DNA of 64,000 nt. It comes from Leuconostocaceae bacterium ESL0723 (GTDB lineage: Bacteria; Bacillota; Bacilli; Lactobacillales; Lactobacillaceae). The notes below the pieces were generated by a model that was not told the origin of the DNA, did not search any database, and saw nothing but the letters and a program-made list of their open reading frames with translations. The position numbers were made by a program, and so were the translations under genes. The DNA lies in assembly GCA_029392055.1 (NCBI GenBank), contig CP113928.1, positions 1,300,501 through 1,364,500 on the forward strand, written 5' to 3'. Of this stretch, positions 8,314 to 17,160 are shown in pieces (position 1 is the stretch's first letter; every line of letters starts with the position of its first letter).

Positions 8314-8529
8314 TCAGTCCTTACGACGATTGGATTTTCTGAAAATAAAGTACATGATTGCACTATTCAACAGTGCAAAAATCATCATGGATTTAAAGTC
8401 ACTAAAAACCGGCTCATGCCACAGAAAATCAAACACCATGTTGACGCCAAAGACGCCTATAAATGAACCAAGTAAGTACCCTATCAACATCTTTATATCC
8501 ATATATTGGTTGCTCTTTTCTTCCCACAT
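8314..8529 (-). CDS. Small membrane protein (up to 71 aa)
   Basis: The family is not recognised. There are two hydrophobic segments (about residues 14-33 and 46-62) and a basic tail (FRKSNRRKD). The ATG at 8529 lacks a ribosome site. An internal ATG at 8502 has GAAAAGAG in front of it and may be the true start, giving 62 residues. A short inverted repeat, CTGACT-N5-AGTCAG, lies upstream near 8538-8554. It is probably transcribed with the permease gene upstream. Confidence 0.55.
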   Translation of the reverse strand: MWEEKSNQYMDIKMLIGYLLGSFIGVFGVNMVFDFLWHEPVFSDFKSMMIFALLNSAIMYFIFRKSNRRKD

Positions 8530-8560
8530 ATGCCGGGCTGACTACGACAGTCAGGTAACC

Positions 8561-9325
8561 TCAGACACTCCGGCGTCGAAAAATGGCGTAGGCGATGAGA
8601 TACATCAAAACAACATAAAGGCTATAAACCAGACCGAGTACCAGTGGACTGGCTCCGAGAGCTTTTTCGGTCACTGAAGACCAATTGGAAACACGGTAAT
8701 CAGGGTTCACCATCGTACCAAAAACATTGAACACTGAAATCGGATTCCACTTTAGCGGTGACCAAATCTTAATCAGATAATCAGAAAGCGCATCGAGAAT
8801 TGCCAGGCCAATTGTCATCAGCACCACAAACACAATGGCCACTGACGAACTTTTGGCAATATTAGCAACCATAATAATTAGGGCAGCGGCAAATAGGTTC
8901 TCCCCAAAATTCCCCCAAAAATTAATTAAAAAGAGTTGAATAATGTTGCCCCAATTTAAGTTCTGCCAGTGGTGAACAAAAATTGGCACGGCAATCATGG
9001 AAGCTAACAACGACACTAGGGCAATGACAAAGAATACGGTCAAAACAGTCAATACTTTAGCAGTAAAAATCATACCCCGTGAGAAACGCCGGGACAGCAG
9101 TGGGCGTATCGTACCTAGGGCAAACTCCTGGGTAATAATAACGGCTGCCAAAATCGACATTAAGACATTAGCAAAGCTAACTCCGCCGCCCAAGTCAGCA
9201 ATTTGATTGACCGACTGATCCAACCAAAACATGACAAAGGGCAGCACAAAGGCAAAAGCCAAATAATAGTAACCACGGTCTTGCTTCCACAGTTTCATAT
9301 ATTCTTGTTTTAACAAGGTAATCAT
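8561..9325 (-). CDS. ABC-2 type transporter permease
   Basis: This 254-residue protein begins MITLLKQEYMKLWKQ, the usual start of lantibiotic-immunity/ABC-2 permeases, and has about six hydrophobic segments. Such permeases need a separate ATPase, commonly encoded next door, to export peptides or drugs or to give self-protection. No ATPase gene lies nearby: the upstream gene is a 62-residue membrane protein and downstream are three more. The partner may be elsewhere or lost. A GGGAG site precedes the ATG. Confidence 0.8.
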   Translation of the reverse strand: MITLLKQEYMKLWKQDRGYYYLAFAFVLPFVMFWLDQSVNQIADLGGGVSFANVLMSILAAVIITQEFALGTIRPLLSRRFSRGMIFTAKVLTVLTVFFVIALVSLLASMIAVPIFVHHWQNLNWGNIIQLFLINFWGNFGENLFAAALIIMVANIAKSSSVAIVFVVLMTIGLAILDALSDYLIKIWSPLKWNPISVFNVFGTMVNPDYRVSNWSSVTEKALGASPLVLGLVYSLYVVLMYLIAYAIFRRRSV

Positions 9326-9377
9326 TGTTTCTCCCTTTTCCCCGACTTGTATATCTAGCTAAACGCGCGATAGCCCA

Positions 9378-9563
9378 TCACTTCTGAAATCGAAAGGCTA
9401 GGATATAGGCTGCCACAAATACTAGTATCTGGCTTAATATCAGCAATAAAATCGTCAGAGCATGGGTCAATCCGTGCCCAGCAAATATAACAGCTAGGTC
9501 AATCACAACGCCGACAATTATCATTAACATTGCGGTGTAAAATAACCAGGCAGATTTTTTCAT
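9378..9563 (-). CDS. Small two-helix membrane protein (61 aa)
   Basis: The family is not recognised. There are two hydrophobic helices (residues 5-28 and 33-56) with a short basic end (FRFQK). I use the ATG at 9563; a GTG one codon earlier is possible with the same GGGGAG site. It starts the group of minus-strand genes that includes the ABC-2 permease, 52 bp downstream. Its promoter region has TAACT-N6-TAACT on the minus strand, an 11-bp repeat typical of OmpR-family sites but different from those at 24-26 kb. Confidence 0.6.
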   Translation of the reverse strand: MKKSAWLFYTAMLMIIVGVVIDLAVIFAGHGLTHALTILLLILSQILVFVAAYILAFRFQK

Positions 9564-9670
9564 CACTCACCGCTCCCCTTCAAAGTTTGTTAGTGCCATC
9601 GTACACTTCCTGCAACGCTTTGAAATCACAGTGAAGTTATCATTAAGTTAAGAAAATGTTGCAAATACAA

Positions 9671-9697
9671 AAAGGAAGCCTTGTTGGCTTCCTTTTT
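9671..9697. terminator. Terminator-like hairpin (GGAAGCC family)
   Basis: The hairpin GGAAGCC-TTGTT-GGCTTCC has A and T tracts on both sides. The same stem occurs at 10689-10718 and 15820-15850. The unit it ends is unclear, as no gene ends right beside it. Confidence 0.6.
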
Positions 9698-9877
9698 CGC
9701 GTCTTTGTAACCAACCCTTAATCTGTTCGTGAAATCGCTGTGATAATCTGAACAACCACATATAGTAGACTGGATTAATCAGTGTGGGAGGCCAGGCGTT
9801 TGGGAGAAAACAAGCGCAAGGTATTATACAAAAACACTGGCCTGCCATTTTCAAAGTGTTTAGAGAGGAAATTTTAA

Positions 9878-10678
9878 GTGGTGAAAAAAGAACGTTCAAA
9901 GAAAAATCGCCATTACGGCATTTTAATACTAATCATTACTCTGATTGGAATGTTATTAGAACCAAGTTATCCTGACGAACTATCGTTAAAGGGTACGATT
10001 CCTCTTTCCTTAGCAATGATAGCTGTCCTAATCTTGGTTGTCTGGCTCGTCCGAAAAGTTACTAACAAGGAAAAGATCTTTGAACCGCGCCTGCCTTTAA
10101 CAAGGGTGGAACTGATACTGGCCCTGTTATTAGCTGCCTACTTCATAGGTTTGTACCTAGCTAATGGTAATATCCAGAGTTTGTTAGGCATCTCAAATCA
10201 TTCGTTAAACTTAGTGATTAGCAGTGCCGTGGTTGCCCTGGGGGCAGGCTTTTTTGAAGAATATTTTGTGCGCGGATACTTATTTAATCTTACCCAGCGA
10301 ATCTTGAACCGTTATGCGGTTCAAAAATATCGAATGACCACCATCGCAATCGTCACGAGTCTCGTGTTTGGTTTAATCCACCTAGGTAACCTGGGACAAG
10401 GTGATGCCAGCATGGTCACTTATCAACAGGTGTTTTATGCCACTTGTATTGGGATGGTTTTTTGTGCTATTCGTGTTGTTGTTAATCGCATCTGGGTCAC
10501 GGCGATTGCTCATTTTTTGTTTGACTTTTCGCTAGATCTCACCAGCAACACGACCGAAGCAGATAGTTGGCTGAAAATTATTGGCGTATTTTCAATCGTC
10601 CTGATTCTCAGCCTCTTCCTACTAATCTTAATTGATCGCAGTATCAAGCAGAACCACATTCAAGAGTTAAAGCCTTAA
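9878..10678 (+). CDS. CPBP-family intramembrane glutamic protease (Abi-like)
   Basis: This 266-residue membrane protein has about seven or eight hydrophobic segments. It carries the CPBP motifs in order: FFEEYFVRGYLF (EExxxR), FGLIHLGN (motif 2) and AIAHFLFDF (motif 3). The family includes CAAX prenyl proteases and bacteriocin self-immunity proteins; in lactic acid bacteria the latter role is common, but the target here is unknown. The start is GTG at 9878 behind AGAGGAA at good spacing. A TATAGT -10 lies at 9761-9766. It converges on the PucR-type gene across a shared terminator. Confidence 0.85.
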   Translation: MVKKERSKKNRHYGILILIITLIGMLLEPSYPDELSLKGTIPLSLAMIAVLILVVWLVRKVTNKEKIFEPRLPLTRVELILALLLAAYFIGLYLANGNIQSLLGISNHSLNLVISSAVVALGAGFFEEYFVRGYLFNLTQRILNRYAVQKYRMTTIAIVTSLVFGLIHLGNLGQGDASMVTYQQVFYATCIGMVFCAIRVVVNRIWVTAIAHFLFDFSLDLTSNTTEADSWLKIIGVFSIVLILSLFLLILIDRSIKQNHIQELKP

Positions 10679-10688
10679 ATTCTATAGC

Positions 10689-10718
10689 AAAAAAGGAAGC
10701 CTGGCTGGCTTCCTTTTT
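10689..10718. terminator. Bidirectional terminator between convergent genes
   Basis: The hairpin GGAAGCC-TGGCT-GGCTTCC has flanking A/T tracts. It lies between the CPBP gene (+) and the PucR-type gene (-), and its end touches the stop codon of the latter. Confidence 0.85.
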
Positions 10719-11931
10719 AATACCAAATCTCATAGAGCTGGATGGCGAGGTGGATTTTTTCGTTGTCATCCGCATTGCCTAAGTCCATGCCTAAGATTTT
10801 CTCGATTTTTTGTAGGCGGTAAAAGGCCGTGTTGCGGTGAATGAAGAGCATTTCAGCCGCCTTGGCAGTCGACTCGTTGGCCGAGAAGAAAGTGACCAGC
10901 AATGATAGGTACTGCTCACGGTCGGTACTTTTCGACTCCAAAATAGGATGCAGGACCGCATCAACGAAAATCAGCGCTTCTTTCTTAGGAATCAGGCGCA
11001 AAACATCGGTTACCTGCTGGGGATTGTACTGGTGCGGCGCCCGTAGGTGGCGCTTTTTAGCGGTACCCAGGGCCTTGTCGGCTTCGTCGAGTAGTTGCTG
11101 GAAGTTCACGATTGATTTCTGGTACATCGTATAGCCAATTAGGTTGCGTTCGTTGGGGAAATGATCCAGCAAAAACTTCTCTAAATCCGGCAAGAGTTGT
11201 GGCAGGTCCGCGTCTTCCTTAACCAGGCCAAAAATCTTAAAATGCCAGTTAATCAGCACAATTGGTGCATTAATTTTATTAAAGTACCAGTAAATGTAGT
11301 CAGAGACCCGGTGCATGACAAACTGGTGGTTCCCAGTGTTTTGCGAGTTGGCCTCATCAACCGCAAAGGCCCGGTACTGGTCGTGAATGTCTAGACCATT
11401 CAGTTTTAGCACCCCGGCAAAGGATTCCTTGGCAATCGGTTCGGTCATCAGGGTCTCAAAGACCTCACTCTTGCGCTCGCGCTCGTTGCTGACATTAATC
11501 TGCACCTGGAGACTTTCCAGGCTGAGCAGGTTAATCATGTTAGATATCAGCAAGTCCTCGGCCGAATTTTTAACCGGGACCACGTCTAAAATCACAAAGC
11601 GACGGGTCAGTTTGTCCGTGGTTTTCAACGGGTAGATAGTATAGCGGTCAAAGAGGGTCCGGGGCTCTTCCAAGTTAATCAAATCCAGGTCCGCGCTGGT
11701 ATAATCCAGCACTTCGGTAATCGGGGCGGCCCCATTGTTCTTAGCCTTGAGGCGGCCAAAGGAATCTAGAATGTAGGCATCAACGCCCAGCACGCCCGTG
11801 ATTTGATTTAAAATCCGATCATCAGGCTGTTTGGCGAGGATATACTTGGAAATCGCCAGGTTCTGGTTCATGATTTCCAATAATTGCTTATTTTCCTTGG
11901 CTAGGCGCTCGTTTTTGGCTTTTTCCGGCAT
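10717..11931 (-). CDS. PucR/CdaR-type transcriptional regulator
   Basis: This 404-residue protein has a PucR-type C-terminal helix-turn-helix: STAKAAEMLFIHRNTAFYRL followed by QKIEKILGMDL. The first about 240 residues probably hold a ligand-sensing domain without clear motifs; the N-terminus is a short coiled-coil. Such regulators activate purine, amino-acid or sugar-acid genes. It lies directly downstream of the aminotransferase gene (62 bp), so it likely controls the transporter-amidohydrolase-aminotransferase cluster. No strong ribosome site precedes the ATG at 11931. Confidence 0.75.
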   Translation of the reverse strand: MPEKAKNERLAKENKQLLEIMNQNLAISKYILAKQPDDRILNQITGVLGVDAYILDSFGRLKAKNNGAAPITEVLDYTSADLDLINLEEPRTLFDRYTIYPLKTTDKLTRRFVILDVVPVKNSAEDLLISNMINLLSLESLQVQINVSNERERKSEVFETLMTEPIAKESFAGVLKLNGLDIHDQYRAFAVDEANSQNTGNHQFVMHRVSDYIYWYFNKINAPIVLINWHFKIFGLVKEDADLPQLLPDLEKFLLDHFPNERNLIGYTMYQKSIVNFQQLLDEADKALGTAKKRHLRAPHQYNPQQVTDVLRLIPKKEALIFVDAVLHPILESKSTDREQYLSLLVTFFSANESTAKAAEMLFIHRNTAFYRLQKIEKILGMDLGNADDNEKIHLAIQLYEIWY

Positions 11932-11993
11932 ACCGCTGTTCGGGCCACGTTAAAAGAATCATCTCGACCCGGTCCCTTCATTTTTCACATATT

Positions 11994-13181
11994 TTAAGCC
12001 CCCTGTGACTTTAAAGCAACGTCATCAGCGGCCAAAAAATCGGTCAGCCGGTTCATGGCCTCTTGAAGATTAGCGGTACTAGTAACGTAACTGATGCGGA
12101 AGTAGCCTTCCCCACCCGGGCCAAAGGCATCCCCGGGCACGACGCCAACATGGGCCTGTTCGGCCAAATCAGTGCAAAATTCAAGGCTAGTCTCATAACT
12201 GTCGGGAATCTTGGCAAAAATGTAGAAGGCCCCTTCCGGCGTGACGGCTTCAATGCCGGCGTTCTTCAAAGCATCCAGGACCAGGTCACGACGTTCGCGA
12301 TAAATCTTCTTCATCGGTTCCACATCATCCATGCCAACCGTGAAGGCTTCAATCGCAGCTTCCTGAACAAAGGAAGAAACATCGTAGCTGTTGAAGACGT
12401 GGACCTTGGCAATCCCGTCCATCAAAGCCTTTGGTGCAAAGACGACGCCGAAGCGCCAGCCGGTCATAGCATGGGACTTGGACAGGCCAGAGAAGACAAT
12501 TGTCCGTTCAGGAATAAACTTGGCAATTGAACTGTGTGCCTTATCATACGTAATTTCCCCGTAAATCTCATCGCTGATAACGGTCAAATCAAATTCGCGG
12601 GCGACGTCGGCCAGGGCCTTTAATTCCTCATCGTCATAACTAACCCCGGTTGGGTTACTAGGCGTCGTTAACAACAATGTTTTCGCCCTGGGATGTTCCT
12701 TAATTTCCTGGCGCAGGCGCTCGGGCGTCAACTTAAAGTTATCGTTGGCCAGGTTGATATAGTCGACCTTACCGCCAGCCATCTGGATGGTACCCTGGTA
12801 AACCGGGAAGACTGGTGAAGGAAGGAAGACTTCATCGCCTGGTTCCAGCAGGGATAGAAAGACATCCAAAATCGCCTCACTGACCCCAATCGTGGTCACC
12901 ACTTCGGTCTTGGCATCGTAGTGAATACCATACTTTTTAGCAACAAAGTCGGCTGCCGCCTGGCGCACGGCCAGTGAACCCAAGGGATCGGTATAGTGGG
13001 TATTGTTGTTCTGAATGGCCTCAATGCCGGCCGTTTTAATATGCTCGGGCGTATCAAAGTCGGGTTCCCCAACCGTTAGTTTGATCATGCCGGGAATGTC
13101 TTCAATCTGCTTACTGAAAGTCGAAATCCCTTCGGGCGGCATCGACAAGATTACGTCACGGATAATACTGTTCTGATTCAT
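11994..13181 (-). CDS. Pyridoxal-phosphate aminotransferase (class I/II)
   Basis: This 395-residue fold-type I aminotransferase has TTPSNPTGVS, ISDEIYGEI and the PLP-lysine motif SGLSKSHAMTGWRFG, with a C-terminal YFRISY containing the substrate-carboxylate Arg. It is close to the AraT/PatA group, which acts on aromatic or broad amino acids; the exact substrate is unclear. A GAGGTG ribosome site precedes the ATG. Its place behind a dipeptidase-like amidohydrolase suggests that it takes amino acids released from imported peptides. Confidence 0.85.
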   Translation of the reverse strand: MNQNSIIRDVILSMPPEGISTFSKQIEDIPGMIKLTVGEPDFDTPEHIKTAGIEAIQNNNTHYTDPLGSLAVRQAAADFVAKKYGIHYDAKTEVVTTIGVSEAILDVFLSLLEPGDEVFLPSPVFPVYQGTIQMAGGKVDYINLANDNFKLTPERLRQEIKEHPRAKTLLLTTPSNPTGVSYDDEELKALADVAREFDLTVISDEIYGEITYDKAHSSIAKFIPERTIVFSGLSKSHAMTGWRFGVVFAPKALMDGIAKVHVFNSYDVSSFVQEAAIEAFTVGMDDVEPMKKIYRERRDLVLDALKNAGIEAVTPEGAFYIFAKIPDSYETSLEFCTDLAEQAHVGVVPGDAFGPGGEGYFRISYVTSTANLQEAMNRLTDFLAADDVALKSQGA

Positions 13182-13268
13182 TTCACACCTCGCTTTATGA
13201 TTTAAGCAATTAAGTCGTCAACGGGTGCAGCCCGTCATAACCGACCTAACATATTTGATTAACTGGAC

Positions 13269-14444
13269 TTAGAACTGGCGCTCACCGTGTTGGTAAACTT
13301 CCTTGTCCTTTTGTTGGACGGCCTTGACGTCTGCCAGTGGGTTGTCTTTGAGGACCAAGAAGTCGGCGTACTTACCGGCATTGAGTTCGCCATACTCGCC
13401 CAGCTTCATCAAATCAGCGGAGTGGTGTGAGGCATAAAGGGCATCGAAGTTGGTAAAGCCGAGCTGATCAACCATGATTTCCAATTCCCGTGGGGTCTCA
13501 TCAAAGCTGGTAAATGGGCAACCGGCATCAGTCCCCAGGGTCAGCTTAACCCCGGCCTGGTAGGCCTTACGGAAGTTACGGAAGCCGACTTCCTTTAATT
13601 CAGCATTCTTGGCAGCTTCCCAGTCGGGTAATTCGTCACTGTGGTCGACCATGCTCTGCACGACCAGCAAAGTTGGGGTCAGATAAGTTCCCTGGTCAAT
13701 CATCATCTGGATTTCTTCGTCGGTGACATAATCACCGTGTTCAATCGAATCCACCTTGGCCTTCAGGGCGTTCATGATACCAGGGTTGGCTTCAGCGTGG
13801 GCGGCCACGACACTGCCCTTACTGTGGGTTTCCTCAACGGCGACTTCGATTTCAGGAATCTTCAGTTGGGGCTGGACCATGTTGTCATTGACTGACATGA
13901 CCCCGCCGGTGGCCATGACCTTGGTACACTGGGCGCCGGCTGCAAAGTTTTCACGGACCTTCTTGCGCATTTCATCGGGGGAATCAGTGACATCGCCGCC
14001 GTGGAAAAGAATCCCGTGCCCGCCGGACATGGTCATGGGAGCACCAGAAGGCATGATCCGTGGTACCTTTTCCAACTTACCTTCCCGCTGCAGGCGGGCC
14101 AGGGTCCGGTCAACCCCATAGCTACTACCACAGCCACGGACGTAGGTAACGCCGGATTTTAGCAACTGACGCAGATGCTCGACCGAACGAACCGTTACTG
14201 AAACAATGTCAGCAAAGCCATCACCGTCGTGGCTGGTTGGATCCAGGGAAACGTGGGTGTGGGCGTTGATTAGGCCGGGCATGACGTACTGCCCTGCCAG
14301 GTCAACGGTTTCATCGGCTACTGGCACCGTGCCGGTCCCGGTGTCACTGATTTTTCCTTCGTCATCAACTAGGAACCAGGCGTTTTCGGTAATTTTATCG
14401 TTCACGCCGTCGAAAAGGTTTGCGTTAGTAAATACTGTACTCAT
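13269..14444 (-). CDS. Metal-dependent amidohydrolase (Xaa-Pro dipeptidase/carboxypeptidase-like)
   Basis: This 391-residue amidohydrolase of the imidazolonepropionase-like group has metal motifs in order: NAHTHVSLD, the likely carboxylated Lys in CTKVMATGGV, VAAHAE, SIEHGD and LGTDAGCPF. Characterised relatives hydrolyse dipeptides such as Xaa-Pro or act as carboxypeptidases on N-acylated amino acids; the substrate here is inferred only as a peptide or acyl-amino acid. There is no signal peptide. It lies 34 bp after the transporter gene. Confidence 0.82.
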   Translation of the reverse strand: MSTVFTNANLFDGVNDKITENAWFLVDDEGKISDTGTGTVPVADETVDLAGQYVMPGLINAHTHVSLDPTSHDGDGFADIVSVTVRSVEHLRQLLKSGVTYVRGCGSSYGVDRTLARLQREGKLEKVPRIMPSGAPMTMSGGHGILFHGGDVTDSPDEMRKKVRENFAAGAQCTKVMATGGVMSVNDNMVQPQLKIPEIEVAVEETHSKGSVVAAHAEANPGIMNALKAKVDSIEHGDYVTDEEIQMMIDQGTYLTPTLLVVQSMVDHSDELPDWEAAKNAELKEVGFRNFRKAYQAGVKLTLGTDAGCPFTSFDETPRELEIMVDQLGFTNFDALYASHHSADLMKLGEYGELNAGKYADFLVLKDNPLADVKAVQQKDKEVYQHGERQF

Positions 14445-14478
14445 GTGAATTTTTCCTTCTTTCTAAATACAGGGGCAA

Positions 14479-15657
14479 TTACAGTAACTTCAAGAAGAAC
14501 GAAGCGATGACAACCGAGGCAACCGAAACGGTCGCAAAGCCACCGACCAACATCTTAGGCAGGGTATTGGAGAGAATGTACTCCTCCTCCTCAGGGGTCT
14601 TAGCCAGGTTCTTAGCCGACTCGTGGGTCACGATGTAGTCGGCCGGGAACCCAAAGAGGGCCGTCAGGGCGCTGGCAAAGGCCATTTCCTTGGAAAAGCC
14701 GAGCGGCTTAGCCAGTAGGAAGGAAACAATGAACATACCCAGGATTCCCAGCAGAATCATGGTGATGATTGGTACCAGGATGCCAACCAGGTTTGATGGG
14801 GTAACCGATGCCAGGAAGGAGAAGATGTAGGCCAGTTCGCCGTACATCAACCAGTTGAAGACCCCGGCCTTTTCCAAGACGTGGCTTGGCAAGATTCCAA
14901 GTTGGTGACCCAGCACACCGGCCACCAGGCAAATGATAAAGGCATTAACCACGTTGTGCATCAGGCCGGCCACGAAGATTGACAGGGTAGCTAAGGCCAT
15001 GACCATGAAAATGTAGAAGGCGGACGTCTGATAAATGGCAGGCAGGTGGTCCAGCAAGGTTGGCTTAGACTCTTCTTCCGGTGCAGGCATTGGTGCACTG
15101 CCCTTGTCATGGTTGCCACTGTGATAGTTGGCTAGCAGACGCTTCCCCTCTTTCTTAAGTAGGAAGGCGGTCAGCGGATAACCAATAATACTGTGGGCCA
15201 CAAACATGGCAACCGGGAAGGAAACCAGGGCCGTGAGGCCGGCGGCCTTCAACCCGTTACTCATCAAGAAGGCAGCCACGATACCACCAGTTAATGGTGG
15301 CACACTGGCGATAACGGTGTGCCAGTTAAAGAGTAGCAACCCGCCACCCATGGCGAGCAGGGCCGTACCGGCTACGCCGGATAGGGCGATGACAACTGCC
15401 TTCCATTGCTGTAGGAGCACCTTGAAGTTCATCAAGGTCCCCATGTGAACTAACAATGCCGCTTGGATCATCGTGGTAACGGCCGGCGTAAAGCTGGCCG
15501 TCACGGTGATGTTCTTGGGCACGATGGTCCAGTAACCAACCAAGAACAAGAAGGCGGTTACAAAGACCGATGGTATGTAGGCCTTACTCAGCGTTGACAC
15601 CCATTCACCAATAAACATGAACAGCATGACAACCGTCAGGGCAACAACTGTATCCAT
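14479..15657 (-). CDS. GltS-like membrane transporter
   Basis: This 392-residue integral membrane protein has about ten hydrophobic segments in two halves, separated by a hydrophilic loop near residues 190-215 rich in Pro and Glu. The layout resembles sodium/glutamate (GltS-like) carriers, though I cannot confirm the family. I chose the ATG at 15657 (MDTVVALT) because AGGTGA precedes it; upstream codons have no ribosome site. It is the first gene of the cluster with the amidohydrolase and aminotransferase, so a peptide or amino-acid substrate is likely. Confidence 0.7.
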   Translation of the reverse strand: MDTVVALTVVMLFMFIGEWVSTLSKAYIPSVFVTAFLFLVGYWTIVPKNITVTASFTPAVTTMIQAALLVHMGTLMNFKVLLQQWKAVVIALSGVAGTALLAMGGGLLLFNWHTVIASVPPLTGGIVAAFLMSNGLKAAGLTALVSFPVAMFVAHSIIGYPLTAFLLKKEGKRLLANYHSGNHDKGSAPMPAPEEESKPTLLDHLPAIYQTSAFYIFMVMALATLSIFVAGLMHNVVNAFIICLVAGVLGHQLGILPSHVLEKAGVFNWLMYGELAYIFSFLASVTPSNLVGILVPIITMILLGILGMFIVSFLLAKPLGFSKEMAFASALTALFGFPADYIVTHESAKNLAKTPEEEEYILSNTLPKMLVGGFATVSVASVVIASFFLKLL

Positions 15658-15748
15658 ACACTTCACCTCAACTCTCTCATAATTTTCTAATGCTTGATTC
15701 CCAGTATAGTAATTTGCTGCTAACAATCATTTGAACAAATCAACAAAA

Positions 15749-15792
15749 AACCTAACCGCCCTTTGTAAAAATAAACAAAAAACAGTTAGGTT
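15749..15792. promoter_or_regulatory. Inverted repeat upstream of the transporter operon
   Basis: Perfect 8-bp arms AACCTAAC (15749-15756) and GTTAGGTT (15785-15792) are 28 bp apart, upstream of the TATACT -10 of the transporter operon. They are a candidate operator, possibly for the PucR-type regulator. There is no T-tract, so it is not a terminator. Confidence 0.45.
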
Positions 15793-15819
15793 ATTTTGAA
15801 AAATTTGAATGTTGATAGT

Positions 15820-15850
15820 AAAAAAGGAAGCCGCAATGGCTTCCTTTTTT
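15820..15850 (-). terminator. Terminator (GGAAGCC family)
   Basis: The hairpin GGAAGCC-GCAAT-GGCTTCC has six A and six T on its sides. It is the first terminator downstream of the minus-strand gene at 15997-17091, and marks the border between the scavenging cluster and the AT-rich block. Confidence 0.8.
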
Positions 15851-15996
15851 ACTTATCTCTATGTCGTTGTGTATGGCTGCTACCGTCCACAAGGCCCGCA
15901 AGTCTGATCATAACACCAGAATCAGCGCCATTAACCAAATCCGATAATAACACTTAACTAAATAATGAAGAATGGTATACACCAGTTGAAATATTT

Positions 15997-17091
15997 TTAC
16001 CAAGAAGACCTTGGCCTGGTATTAAACTCAATTTTATTCCATAAATCATTCTGCTCATTCATTCTGGCTCCAAGCGAGCTCTCAAGTTTTGACAATTGTG
16101 CATTAAGCTCTACTGTGGCATGGCGAACCGATTCCTGCTTTTCTTGTAACTTATGATTTTCCTGAACAATACGGTCGTTCCCAACTTTAACAGCATTGAC
16201 CATCTTATCAAATCCAGTCTCCACGGAATTTGTTAAAGTTTTAAGATGTTGTGTTTGGTTGAATAACTGTTTCGAAATTCCAATCGCCGCCGTTTTAATC
16301 GTGTTGTCAATATGAACAAGATTTTCATTAATTTGACTTAGGGTTTTCATTAATTCTTGTTGATTTTGTGTCTGCAATTGCCTGTCAGTAACAATTCTAG
16401 TAGCCGTCCCAAAGTCATTCGCTTCGCCAGTCCACAAGACATCACGAAGGCTTTGGTAAAAGGACAAATTATAACGTTGGTCATCAAGAATATTTATCTT
16501 CTTCGGAATAGACTGTTCAATTGATGACACTTGTGCCTCAGCTTCAGGAATTAAGACTGTTTGCATTGTGGTGATTTCACTACTCTTTAGGTTAAGATTT
16601 TCATCAATATCTTGACGTTCATCTATTAACTTTTGTTTGTAATCCTCCAGGGCTTTGCGAGCTTCAGCCTCCAATTGAGCTGCCTTTTTCCCATTGCCCT
16701 CAGAGTAAGTGCTGTACTCTTTGTCAACCTTATTTTTAATAACGTTGAATTCATTTTTTAACATAAATAATGGCAAAAAATCTCCGACAGCAATCACTAT
16801 TAGGAGTAGTAAGTCACCCAAATGTGAGCTAGCAATATTCTTTGGTATTGCAATTAAAGGAATAATTATAAATGAAACAAAGGTATTATTTTTCTCTATA
16901 AGATGGGTCAACTTTTCTTGATTTATATAACTAGAGTACTTCGAAAAATCGAATAATGAAGATCGAAAAACAAATTTAATTATTAACCACACAATCGCGC
17001 CAGAAAACAGACCGGTAAAAAATCGTGCGATGCCACCAAATATATCAAAAGGACCCGATAACGAAATGCTGAATAAATAGGAAATCATCAC
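15997..17091 (-). CDS. Coiled-coil membrane protein, downstream part of an interrupted gene
   Basis: The family is not recognised. The 364 residues comprise three or four hydrophobic segments in the first 115 and then a long hydrophilic region that looks mostly coiled-coil (Glu, Lys and Gln rich, about residues 120-360). The start here is GTG at 17091 (ATG at 17088), cutting into the first membrane helix. The same frame is open upstream to a TAA at 17161-17163 that ends the 90-residue ORF, so this is probably the rest of one protein of about 478 residues. An AGGA lies 8-12 bases before the start, so independent translation is possible. Confidence 0.6.
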   Translation of the reverse strand: MMISYLFSISLSGPFDIFGGIARFFTGLFSGAIVWLIIKFVFRSSLFDFSKYSSYINQEKLTHLIEKNNTFVSFIIIPLIAIPKNIASSHLGDLLLLIVIAVGDFLPLFMLKNEFNVIKNKVDKEYSTYSEGNGKKAAQLEAEARKALEDYKQKLIDERQDIDENLNLKSSEITTMQTVLIPEAEAQVSSIEQSIPKKINILDDQRYNLSFYQSLRDVLWTGEANDFGTATRIVTDRQLQTQNQQELMKTLSQINENLVHIDNTIKTAAIGISKQLFNQTQHLKTLTNSVETGFDKMVNAVKVGNDRIVQENHKLQEKQESVRHATVELNAQLSKLESSLGARMNEQNDLWNKIEFNTRPRSSW

Positions 17092-17160
17092 GATTATTCC
17101 TAATATCAGCTTGGTTGTGAATGATATTTTCTTTATTAGTTTATCCGTCGACTTACCAGA

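Noticed and set aside
9671-15850. GGAAGCC hairpins as a CRISPR or REP-like array
   Set aside because: Only three copies, far apart, each next to A/T tracts; terminators explain them.
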